Assembly (NCBI GenBank): GCA_946533525.1
Contig: CAMNBW010000114.1
Span: 1 to 5,979 of the forward strand
Source of the DNA: an uncultured Lachnospiraceae bacterium
GTDB lineage: Bacteria; Bacillota; Clostridia; Lachnospirales; Lachnospiraceae
DNA: 5,979 bases
Direction: 5' to 3'
Part shown: positions 1 to 5,753 of the stretch, piece after piece
Layout: every line of letters starts with the position of its first letter
Position numbering within the stretch: the stretch's first letter is position 1
Notes under the pieces: generated by a model
Seen by the model: only the letters and a program-made list of their open reading frames with translations
Databases searched by the model: none
Told to the model about the DNA's origin: nothing
Translations under genes and position numbers: made by a program

Positions 1-106
1 CCTCCTTTAGTGAAAACGTAGTGACTGATTTGCCGAAGGCAAATCAGCAAGAGCGGCTCATAGTGTAGCAAAGTTTAAGCTGCCGCTCGACCTCCCTTGG
101 TAAAAA
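1..106. repeat. Hairpin-rich intergenic element flanked by degenerate 16-nt direct repeats
   Basis: This non-coding stretch has a regular design. CCTCCTTTAGTGAAAA (1-16) recurs as CCTCCCTTGGTAAAAA (91-106), 13 of 16 bases identical, spaced 90 nt. Between the copies lie a perfect 10-bp stem, CTGATTTGCC (25-34) and GGCAAATCAG (38-47) with a GAA loop, and a second 7-bp stem, GAGCGGC (51-57) and GCCGCTC (82-88). No U-tract follows either stem on the plus strand, so a classical terminator is not supported. On the minus strand each direct repeat reads as a T-run followed by GGAGG. It may be a dispersed intergenic repeat or the structured 3' end of a gene lying before the window. The structure is seen directly; the function is unknown. 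Confidence 0.55.
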
Positions 107-147
107 TTACAATCAAATAATGGTTATTATAAATCAATTATTCGTTA

Positions 148-176
148 TTGACTATATCAAACTTTAAAATTAAAAT
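148..176 (+). promoter_or_regulatory. Sigma-A-type promoter for the URO-D-like gene
   Basis: TTGACT (148-153) and TAAAAT (171-176) are separated by exactly 17 nt, each one base from the sigma-A consensus. AT-rich DNA upstream (about 101-147) could act as an UP element. Transcription would start near 183, giving a leader of roughly 120 nt before the start codon at 302. This is the best promoter match in the window and may drive both the URO-D-like gene and, by readthrough, the binding-protein gene. No transcript data are available. Confidence 0.6.
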
Positions 177-188
177 GTTCCCTGGAAC
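177..188. promoter_or_regulatory. Palindrome at the predicted transcription start; candidate operator
   Basis: GTTCC (177-181) and GGAAC (184-188) form an inverted repeat with a 2-nt centre. It abuts the -10 element and covers the predicted start of transcription, where a repressor would block initiation. The arms are only 5 bp and the cognate regulator is unknown, so operator function is inferred from position alone. Confidence 0.3.
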
Positions 189-202
189 GCAAATGGTTAA
201 TC

Positions 203-282
203 GTTTAAACTATTCAAATTGCCCGGATTGTTCAAATTGTTCCGGCTGTTAAAACTGTTCAAACGGTCAACTATTCAAAACA
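203..282 (+). repeat. Iterated TTCAAA-containing words in the URO-D leader
   Basis: TTCAAA occurs four times, beginning at 213, 231, 258 and 274, each time in a context like ACTATTCAAA or ATTGTTCAAA. A longer version repeats with an offset of 45: GTTTAAACTATTCAAATTG (203-221) and GTTAAAACTGTTCAAACGG (248-266), 15 of 19 bases identical. The spacings (18, 27, 16) are irregular, so this is not a simple tandem array. It lies downstream of the predicted promoter, within the leader. It could be repeated protein- or RNA-binding sites, or AT-rich drift. Confidence 0.4.
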
Positions 283-301
283 TTTCTATCCGGAGGTTGA
301 G

Positions 302-1510
302 ATGAAGTACAAGGAGAATTGGGAAGAAACAAAGCAGAAATGGACTAATTACTGGAAGCAGTCAAATACCGGAAGGCCCCTTATGTGCGTTATAGCGAGG
401 AAGCCGGAGATCGAGGCCCTTTCACCCGGAAAGCCTGTCATAGACGGTGAGATAATGTGTCAGGGCAATATGTACGGCCTGCCCGAAGAGCTCAAATGGA
501 AGGATATGGAGGACAAGTACAGGAACGCCGACAGGATAGTTGAGCGTTACAGGTATTTCTGCGAGACCCATGAATTTCTCGGAGAGGCCTTCCCGAATCT
601 TAACATAGACTTCGGCCCCGGTTCACTGGCCGCCTACCTTGGAAGCGATATTCATTTTAACCCCGATACGGTGTGGTTCGAGCAGTGCATAGACGAAGAC
701 GACGAGTGGGACGACGTTGAGGAATTCAAATTTAACCCCGACAACGCCTGGTTCAAGGAGCACCTTGCCCTGGCCAAAAGGTGTAAGGAGCTTGCGGGCG
801 AGGACTTCCCCGTGGATATACCGGACCTCATGGAGAATGTGGACGTGCTGGCCTCCTTGAGGGGAAATCAAAATCTGCTCATGGACATGATCTCCGACGG
901 AGAGAGCGTCAAGGAGAGGGTGGATCAGATCACGAACCTCTACTACGACTACTACGATAAATTTTATGATGCGGTGAAGATGGCGGACAATTCAAGCGCC
1001 TATACCGTGTTCCAGATCTGGGGAGAGGGGCGTACCGTAAAGCTGCAGTGCGACCTGTCGGCAATGATCTCCCCTGAGCATTTCAGGGAGTACGTGCTCG
1101 ATTCCCTAAAGGAGCAGTCAAAGCATGTGGACAACGTGCTCTACCACCTGGACGGACCCGACGCGATAAGGCACCTCGACGCCATCATGGAGGTGGATGG
1201 GATAAAGGCCCTGCAGTGGACAAGCGGCGACGCCGGCCCGGACGGAACCCTGCCCGACTGGGATGTGATCTACGATAAGGCCATCGCAGCCGGCAAATCC
1301 ATATGGGTCAAGGTTTATTCCGGGGATATAGACGACTGGATCAAAAACTGTGAAAGGCTGGTCATGAAGTACGGCTCACATTCCATCTTCTTCCTCTTCC
1401 CCGAGATGAGCCATGATTACGCCGTGAAGCTCCTGGACTATGCCGAAAAGCACTGGAGCGATATTAAGGGCACCTACATCGAGCAGCTCGAAACCGCCAA
1501 AAGGGGCTAA
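302..1510 (+). CDS. URO-D superfamily protein (uroporphyrinogen decarboxylase-like, non-canonical)
   Basis: A 402-aa protein of the URO-D/methylcobalamin methyltransferase superfamily, cytoplasmic, with no signal peptide or membrane segment. The start is ATG 302, preceded by GGAGG (292-296) at 5-nt spacing. Family-like features are CDLSAMISPEHFREY (250-264), the usual D-x-S-x-x-x-S-P-x-x-F stretch of the barrel, and YHLDGPDAIRHLD (281-293) followed by IKALQW (301-306). The N-terminal RPLMCVIARKP (25-35) replaces the RQAGR-type substrate motif of true HemE, so heme synthesis is unlikely. The H-x-C zinc motif of MtaA/MtbA-type methyltransferases is also absent: H282 is followed by L and D284. 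An acidic patch lies at 131-141. Relatives of this kind are often annotated as URO-D family or trimethylamine corrinoid protein 2 and occur beside sugar transporters and glycosidases in Clostridia, but their reaction is not known to me. No corrinoid protein is encoded in the window. Family membership is fairly sure; the substrate is unknown. Confidence 0.85.
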   Translation: MKYKENWEETKQKWTNYWKQSNTGRPLMCVIARKPEIEALSPGKPVIDGEIMCQGNMYGLPEELKWKDMEDKYRNADRIVERYRYFCETHEFLGEAFPNLNIDFGPGSLAAYLGSDIHFNPDTVWFEQCIDEDDEWDDVEEFKFNPDNAWFKEHLALAKRCKELAGEDFPVDIPDLMENVDVLASLRGNQNLLMDMISDGESVKERVDQITNLYYDYYDKFYDAVKMADNSSAYTVFQIWGEGRTVKLQCDLSAMISPEHFREYVLDSLKEQSKHVDNVLYHLDGPDAIRHLDAIMEVDGIKALQWTSGDAGPDGTLPDWDVIYDKAIAAGKSIWVKVYSGDIDDWIKNCERLVMKYGSHSIFFLFPEMSHDYAVKLLDYAEKHWSDIKGTYIEQLETAKRG

Positions 1511-1511
1511 G

Positions 1512-1572
1512 GCCAGGCGCTTAAACCGCAGCTAAGCCCTGGCAACGAACCGCAGCTAAGACCAGGCGCTTA
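1512..1572 (+). promoter_or_regulatory. Two mutually exclusive stem-loops sharing one arm
   Basis: The shared arm TAAGCCCTGG (1533-1542) can pair upstream with CCAGGCGCTTA (1513-1523) or downstream with the identical CCAGGCGCTTA (1562-1572); each pairing leaves a single bulged C. The upstream form gains an extra G1512-C1543 pair and has a 9-nt loop (1524-1532), while the downstream form has a 19-nt loop (1543-1561). The first hairpin begins one base after the URO-D stop codon. Neither is followed directly by a U-tract. Possible roles are protecting the upstream mRNA from 3' exonucleases or switching between two folds. The pairing is seen in the sequence; any regulatory role is inference. Confidence 0.5.
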
Positions 1573-1585
1573 GATTGCAGCGAAA
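1513..1585 (+). repeat. Three imperfect tandem copies of a 24-bp unit
   Basis: Copies lie at 1513-1536, 1537-1560 and 1562-1585, with one inserted A at 1561. Copies 1 and 2 share AACCGCAGCTAAG exactly (1524-1536, 1548-1560). Copies 1 and 3 share CCAGGCGCTTA exactly (1513-1523, 1562-1572). The GCAGC core recurs at 1528, 1552 and 1577. The array starts two bases after the URO-D stop codon, is GC-rich compared with the AT-rich DNA that follows, and has no coding potential in continuation of the gene. Its short length and lack of spacers argue against CRISPR. Confidence 0.6.
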
Positions 1586-1642
1586 GCCGCCGGTTAAAAA
1601 TAAACAAAAATACAAGCATTATTTCCATGTTTGATTTTTCAC

Positions 1643-1708
1643 AATACTGTTATTATTTGGTAAGGTTCACCGTATAAGGAGAATCTCAAATAATAACAGT
1701 ATTTTTTT
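1643..1708 (+). terminator. Perfect 17-bp inverted repeat plus T-tract before the binding-protein gene
   Basis: AATACTGTTATTATTTG (1643-1659) and CAAATAATAACAGTATT (1687-1703) are perfectly complementary, separated by 27 nt and followed by further T residues, giving T7 at 1702-1708. This is intrinsic-terminator or attenuator geometry on the plus strand only; the minus strand lacks a matching T-tract. The stem is AU-rich and the loop is long, so efficiency is uncertain. It ends 15 nt before ATG 1724, immediately before the ribosome site. Transcription from the URO-D promoter would have to pass through it to express the binding protein. An alternative is an mRNA 5' stabilising hairpin or a protein-binding palindrome. 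The loop contains an AAGGAG word (1676-1681) with no plausible start codon nearby. Confidence 0.5.
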
Positions 1709-1723
1709 GAAGGGAGAAAGGGT

Positions 1724-3118
1724 ATGAAAAAACGTATACTTGCATCGGCATTGAGTGCATTTATGGTGCTGAGTCTTACTGCCTGCGGCGGAGCAGCGGC
1801 AGCAGACCAGGCTGCGGCACCGGCGGCGGATTCGGGAGCGGCTCCCGCGGCCGATTCAGCGCAGGCACCGGCGGACAGCGGCAGCGCTGCATCCTCCGGC
1901 ACAACCATAACACTTATGGCGAGCCAGGACTGGATCGAGGACGCCGAGCAGACACTGGGACAGAAATTTGAGGATGAGACGGGTATCCATGTGGACTACC
2001 AGATACTTCCGGCTGACCAGTATCAGGATGTGCTTTTGACAAGACTTAATAACGGCGAGGGCCCGGACATCTTCATGGCGCAGTCCGGCTTCGCTCTTAA
2101 GACGACCTACAAGGTTCAGGACAACGCAGTTGATCTTTCCGGCGAAAGCTGGGCTCCGAACTACGATGTTTTCTCAGCAGAGCAGACCTCGGTTGACGGA
2201 GTCAACTACGGAATGACCTACTATGACACAACAACCGATTATTACATGATCTACAACAAGAAGCTCTTTGAGGCAGCGGGAGTTACTGCGGTTCCCACGA
2301 CCTTTGCAGAGTTTGAGGATGCCTGCCAGAAGCTTCTCGATTCAGGCGTTACACCTATCTACGAGCCCGTTGCCGATGGCTGGCACCAGACCATGTTATG
2401 GTGTGAAAACGGACAGGTCTTCGATAAGCTCGAGCCCGGAATAATTGATAAGCTCAACAAGAACGAGACCACATTCGCCGAGAACGCCAACATGAAGAAG
2501 GCTCTCGAGCAGCTTAATGATCTTGCACAGAAGGGTTATTTCGGTGATAACTATATGTCGGATGAATTTGCAAACGCTGAGAGCTTCCTCGCAAGCGGAG
2601 AATATGCGATGTGCTTCTTAAAGCCCGGTGCGATCAAGAATATCATAGCAAACGACGGCAATACCGCAGGCTATACCGAGGAGGATTTCGGAATGTTCCT
2701 GCTTCCTCTGGTTGACAACCAGTACCTCAACATACATCCTACCGGACCCAGTAAGTTCATCTATTCGGGAAGCGCAAATATCGATGCGGCAAAGAAGTAC
2801 CTCGAGTACATCACCACCAAGGAGAGCATCCAGTACCTTATAGATACGGCTGCAGACGTTGAGAACGTACCTTTTGAGGTTGGTCAGACACCTGAGTATT
2901 CAGAGATGACAAAGACTTTCCTGGACAGCTATGACGATGCTCATTCGGGAATGGTGCTTCAGGATGTTGTTACCTATTTCAACGAGCAGTGGATGGATAT
3001 TTCCTCCAATCTCGCAGCTATGTTCATGGGAGATATGACTCCGGATGATGTGCTGAAGGCCATCGACGACGGAAGGACACAGCTCGCTCAGGCAGCGGGA
3101 GATGAAGGGTGGAAATAA
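1724..3118 (+). CDS. ABC transporter extracellular solute-binding lipoprotein (sugar type)
   Basis: A 464-aa carbohydrate-type periplasmic-binding-like lipoprotein that would be anchored on the outer face of the membrane and deliver a sugar or oligosaccharide to the permease. The signal peptide is MKKRILASALSAFMVLSLTA with lipobox LTAC, so Cys21 is the predicted lipidated residue. Residues 22-60 form an Ala/Pro/Asp/Ser-rich linker. The folded domain starts at about TITLMASQDW (61-70), with the usual EDETGIHVDYQ and GEGPDIFMAQ stretches of the family 1 (MalE/UgpB-like) class. YYDTTTDYYMIYNKKLFEAAGV and later aromatic residues (W, Y) suit a sugar site. ATG 1724 follows AGGGAG (1711-1716). The matching permease is not next to it: a reverse-strand two-component pair intervenes before the permease at 5834. 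The ligand cannot be read from the sequence. Confidence 0.93.
   Translation: MKKRILASALSAFMVLSLTACGGAAAADQAAAPAADSGAAPAADSAQAPADSGSAASSGTTITLMASQDWIEDAEQTLGQKFEDETGIHVDYQILPADQYQDVLLTRLNNGEGPDIFMAQSGFALKTTYKVQDNAVDLSGESWAPNYDVFSAEQTSVDGVNYGMTYYDTTTDYYMIYNKKLFEAAGVTAVPTTFAEFEDACQKLLDSGVTPIYEPVADGWHQTMLWCENGQVFDKLEPGIIDKLNKNETTFAENANMKKALEQLNDLAQKGYFGDNYMSDEFANAESFLASGEYAMCFLKPGAIKNIIANDGNTAGYTEEDFGMFLLPLVDNQYLNIHPTGPSKFIYSGSANIDAAKKYLEYITTKESIQYLIDTAADVENVPFEVGQTPEYSEMTKTFLDSYDDAHSGMVLQDVVTYFNEQWMDISSNLAAMFMGDMTPDDVLKAIDDGRTQLAQAAGDEGWK
1814..1882 (+). repeat. Low-complexity APAADS-type repeat encoding the lipoprotein linker
   Basis: Residues 31-53 of the binding protein are three imperfect copies of a 7-8-residue unit: AAPAADSG, AAPAADSA and QAPADSG. 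The underlying DNA is GC-rich and uses varied synonymous codons, so the repeat is not a very recent perfect duplication. It acts as a flexible tether between lipidated Cys21 and the folded domain. Such linkers are common in Gram-positive lipoproteins. Confidence 0.6.
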
Positions 3119-3119
3119 C

Positions 3120-3881
3120 CTAAATATTCTCCATCCCCTGCTTCCGATAGGCAGAGGGGTTCATATCCGTATATTTACGGAAGGTCTTACTGAAATGAAA
3201 CTGGTCGGGGTAGCCAACGTGCTCCCCGACCTCTTTTATTGTCAGGGTGCTCTCAAGGAGAAGGCGCTTGGCTTCGTGGATCCTTATTCCGGTAAGGAAT
3301 TTAAGCGGGGTCTCCCCGACGTAGCGGCTGAAAAGCTTGGTCAGATAGGCCGAGGTAAAGCCCATCGAATCCGCCAGGGCGCCTATGTCGATGTCCTCCA
3401 TATAGTGCTCCTGCATATAGGAGACCGCGTAGTCCACATGCTCCTTGGAGTCGCGCCCCAGTGACGCCTCGTCCTCCCCGAGCATATAGCGCTGGGAGAG
3501 CTTTAAGCGAAGCTTATAAAATACCGAGGAAAGATCCTCGTCCGAAACCGGCTTCAGGAGATAGTCGAAGACACCGAGCCTTATGGCCTCCTGGGCGTAG
3601 GAAAATTCGGCAAAGCCCGTCAGCAAAACGATGAGGATGTCGGGGTAGTGCTCCCGGATCTTTTTGGAAAGCTCCAGCCCGTTCATGACCGGCATATTTA
3701 TATCCGCTATAACTACGTGTATGCTTTCCTTTTTCAATATTTCCAAGGCCTCCTCCCCGTTCGCGGCCTCCGCGGTGACCTTAAAGGCCTCGTCAAGGGA
3801 GCCGATAAGCCGGGAGACCGACTGTCGGAGGAGGTATTCATCGTCTACGAGTAAGATATTGTAGTGTTCAAGTTTTATCAT
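3120..3881 (-). CDS. AraC-type response regulator (YesN-like)
   Basis: A 253-aa cytoplasmic transcription factor, the output partner of the kinase encoded just upstream. Receiver domain, about residues 8-120: acidic pair D13-D14 in LLVDDE, phosphoacceptor D60 in VVIADINMP, T88 in LLTGF and K110-P111 in DYLLKPV, so all key receiver residues are present. The AraC DNA-binding domain spans about 150-247, with a first helix-turn-helix around DIGALADSMGFTSAYLTKLF (164-183) and a second around TIKEVGEHVGYPDQFHFSKT (214-233), ending in the typical NPSAYR. It is shorter than many YesN proteins because the linker (about 131-148) is brief. The ATG at 3881 lies inside the kinase gene, 14 bp before its end, with an AGG 7 nt upstream, which suggests translational coupling. 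It probably activates the neighbouring transporter genes. Its stop codon faces that of the binding-protein gene with 1 nt between. Confidence 0.93.
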   Translation of the reverse strand: MIKLEHYNILLVDDEYLLRQSVSRLIGSLDEAFKVTAEAANGEEALEILKKESIHVVIADINMPVMNGLELSKKIREHYPDILIVLLTGFAEFSYAQEAIRLGVFDYLLKPVSDEDLSSVFYKLRLKLSQRYMLGEDEASLGRDSKEHVDYAVSYMQEHYMEDIDIGALADSMGFTSAYLTKLFSRYVGETPLKFLTGIRIHEAKRLLLESTLTIKEVGEHVGYPDQFHFSKTFRKYTDMNPSAYRKQGMENI

Positions 3882-5655
3882 TTATATGCCTGCCTATAGT
3901 CACAAATGCCCCGCCGTCCTCTCTGTTTCCAAAATCAAAGATAAAGGTAATGCCGTCCAGAAGATAGAGGCGGATAAATATATTGAGTATTCCCATGCCC
4001 TCTATTTTAAGGGAGGGAAGGGTGCCGGTCTTTAAAATTTCATCCATCTGGTTTCTGAGCTTTTTGTCCACATCGGGGTCAAACCCGCTGCCGTTGTCCT
4101 CAACCCGAATGTAAAAGCTGCCGTTTTCAGAATATCCCCTGACGGCGAGCCTCCAGGGCGGAGCCCCCGCAGTCACGGACTTTATGGCATTCTCCACAAG
4201 AAGCTGTATGCAAAGCTTCGGTATCTGGTAGTCAAGGAGGTCGTCCTCCACCTCAAAGCTGTATTCGAGCGCCTCCCCGAAGCGCAGGGACATACATTCG
4301 AGGTACATATCGGTGAGCTCGAGCTCCTCCTCGATGCTGGTCAACTGGTTGCGGTTCGAGGAGATATAGCGGAGGATCTGGGATATATTATAGACCATTT
4401 TTTCAACCTGGTCCGTATGCCCTTCATTTGCCATCTCCGCGATGCTTGAAAGCGAATTATAGAGAAAGTGGGGGTTCATCTGCGACTGAAGGGCGAGCAT
4501 CTGGGCCTGGACCTCCTGTTCGTTAAGAACCATCATCTGCTTCACGGCGGCATCCCTTGCACGTATATTTTCATTTAAGGAAGCCTTGAGCTTGTCTATC
4601 TCCCTTATCCCCGTATCCTCAAGCTCTATCTCCACTGAGCTTCCGGCCTCAGTCTCCGCAAGGAAATGGTAGATCTGGCGGATTGGAGTGGAGAGCTTGC
4701 GCGAAAGGTAGGCGATAAGCGCGAGGCTTAGGCCGAAGACCAGGGCAAAGAGGATAAAGGTCCAGGTCAGCGACCGGTAGACGGGGGACAAAAATTCCGA
4801 ATCCCCCACCGCCAGCACTATCGTGAAATCGCAGTTTTTAAAATCGTAGTAGCAGCAGTATTCACGGCGGCCGGAGACGTCGTTATATATCGCGGTGCCC
4901 TCCCGGTCGCGGTAGTCGAGATAGGGGAAGGAGGCATTGGCGCTGCCTTCATAGGGAAAGATCACCTCCCCGGCGGCATTGTAGATTATTATTTCGGGGG
5001 AATAGCTTAGGGAGGGCTTAAGGGCCGAGCGAAAGACGATGTCGTAATATTTTCTCGCGCAGATGTAGCCCAGGGGGGCGTGGTAGGAATTGAAATACGT
5101 CCTGTATATGGAAAAATATTTTTCATTTTCTGCCGAAAGGGAGTGCTCGGATTTAAAGGAAGCCGCAGGAGAGGTATTTATATACATCCGCCCGTTGGCA
5201 GCGTAGGCGCGCAGGAACCTGGGGTCGTTATCCGCCTCGCTTAACGCCCCGTTATGGTTTCCGACTCCGTAGCCCTCTCCCTCCATGTCGTAGATATTTA
5301 GCTGCCTTATGGAATAGTCGAAGCCCTTAAGCTCCATAAGGACCTCTGTGAGATGCCGCTTAAGCCGGTTTTTAGTATAGGGCTCGTCGTCCTTTTCGGT
5401 ATATTCTTCAAAGGTGGTCTTAAGATCCGAGGAATTGATGGAATTTAAGCAGATTGTGTCGAGCTGCCCGATCTGCAGGTCGATATTTTCTCCGATGGAA
5501 TTGCAGCCGTGGCGCAGGTCCTCCAGGGCATTCGCCCGCAGGCTCCGGTACTGGATAAGGGAGAAGATAATGGAAAGCGCACCTAAGAGGAGGGCGGTTA
5601 TGAGGGTAAAATATATTGTTAAAATGCTCTGGATGTCCCGTCTCTTTTTAAACAT
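3868..5655 (-). CDS. Membrane sensor histidine kinase (YesM-like)
   Basis: A membrane kinase that phosphorylates the adjacent AraC-type regulator. Residues are numbered from the longest reading (ATG 5691, 607 aa); I prefer Met13 at 5655 (595 aa), which gives the usual short basic MFKKRRD before the first membrane helix. Neither start has a Shine-Dalgarno sequence. Order: membrane helix about 21-47; extracellular sensor about 48-305; helix about 307-329; HAMP-like linker about 330-382; His_kinase domain with LQSQMNPHFLYNSL, phosphoacceptor H408; ATPase domain with N-box LLVENAIKS (N501), G1 box DNGSGFD (532-538) and G2 box GMGILNI (565-571). The N-box ends in S505, where relatives often have His. 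The extracellular region is large enough for a Cache-type ligand domain, but its ligand is unknown. The gene overlaps the regulator gene by 14 bp and is transcribed away from the permease. Confidence 0.92.
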   Translation of the reverse strand: MFKKRRDIQSILTIYFTLITALLLGALSIIFSLIQYRSLRANALEDLRHGCNSIGENIDLQIGQLDTICLNSINSSDLKTTFEEYTEKDDEPYTKNRLKRHLTEVLMELKGFDYSIRQLNIYDMEGEGYGVGNHNGALSEADNDPRFLRAYAANGRMYINTSPAASFKSEHSLSAENEKYFSIYRTYFNSYHAPLGYICARKYYDIVFRSALKPSLSYSPEIIIYNAAGEVIFPYEGSANASFPYLDYRDREGTAIYNDVSGRREYCCYYDFKNCDFTIVLAVGDSEFLSPVYRSLTWTFILFALVFGLSLALIAYLSRKLSTPIRQIYHFLAETEAGSSVEIELEDTGIREIDKLKASLNENIRARDAAVKQMMVLNEQEVQAQMLALQSQMNPHFLYNSLSSIAEMANEGHTDQVEKMVYNISQILRYISSNRNQLTSIEEELELTDMYLECMSLRFGEALEYSFEVEDDLLDYQIPKLCIQLLVENAIKSVTAGAPPWRLAVRGYSENGSFYIRVEDNGSGFDPDVDKKLRNQMDEILKTGTLPSLKIEGMGILNIFIRLYLLDGITFIFDFGNREDGGAFVTIGRHINDKT

Positions 5656-5661
5656 GGCATA

Positions 5662-5670
5662 AGTATAGCA
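5662..5670 (-). promoter_or_regulatory. Extended -10 promoter element for the kinase-regulator operon; possibly leaderless
   Basis: On the minus strand the sequence reads TGCTATACT, a match to the extended -10 pattern TGnTATAnT, ending 6 nt before the ATG at 5655. Its -35 position (5685-5690, TGTATT) is poor, as extended -10 promoters tolerate. Initiation about 7 nt downstream would fall at or next to that ATG, so the kinase mRNA would have virtually no leader. This agrees with the lack of a Shine-Dalgarno site and would exclude ATG 5691. The motif is seen; promoter use is inference. Confidence 0.35.
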
Positions 5671-5715
5671 GAGACGGTAAAAAAAATACATAAATCCGAC
5701 TTATTCTTGCATGGA

Positions 5716-5733
5716 GGGAGGGGAGGGCAAGGG
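5716..5733 (+). other. G-quadruplex motif in the divergent spacer
   Basis: GGG (5716-5718), GGGG (5720-5723), GGG (5725-5727) and GGG (5731-5733) are separated by loops A, A and CAA. This fits the canonical four-run pattern with very short loops, which favours a stable quadruplex. It sits in the 142-178-bp spacer between the divergent kinase and permease genes, inside a wider purine tract (about 5713-5734). It may influence either promoter, or the permease leader if transcription starts upstream. Folding is predicted from the pattern only. Confidence 0.5.
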
Positions 5734-5753
5734 ATAAAATTTTTGTCATAGAG

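Noticed and set aside
623..871. Minus-strand open frame of 82 codons inside the URO-D-like gene
   Set aside because: It lies entirely antisense to a well-supported gene and its translation shows no recognisable domain.
1513..1585. CRISPR-like array
   Set aside because: Three abutting 24-bp degenerate copies without unique spacers and no cas genes nearby.
1631..1678. Promoter for the binding-protein gene (TTGATT 1631-1636 with TATTAT 1651-1656, or TATAAG 1673-1678)
   Set aside because: Spacing is 14 nt for the first pair, and no acceptable -35 exists for the second; too weak to annotate.
1643..1703. Miniature transposon with terminal inverted repeats
   Set aside because: Only 61 bp overall, no evident target-site duplication, and a one-sided T-tract fits a terminator or attenuator better.
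1707..1727. Six-codon TTG-started leader peptide ending at TGA overlapping ATG 1724
   Set aside because: No ribosome site at the right distance; easily arises by chance.
1639..1908. Minus-strand open frame of 89 codons across the binding-protein start
   Set aside because: It is the Ala-rich antisense shadow of the lipoprotein linker and runs through the inverted repeat; no family resemblance.
3102..3464. Plus-strand open frame of 120 codons following the binding-protein gene
   Set aside because: It is antisense to the conserved AraC domain of the regulator and does not resemble any known family.
5735..5748. Permease promoter from TAAAAT (5735-5740) or a TTGTCA -35 (5743-5748)
   Set aside because: TAAAAT has no -35 at 16-18 nt, only the G-rich tract, and TTGTCA has no acceptable -10 at normal spacing.
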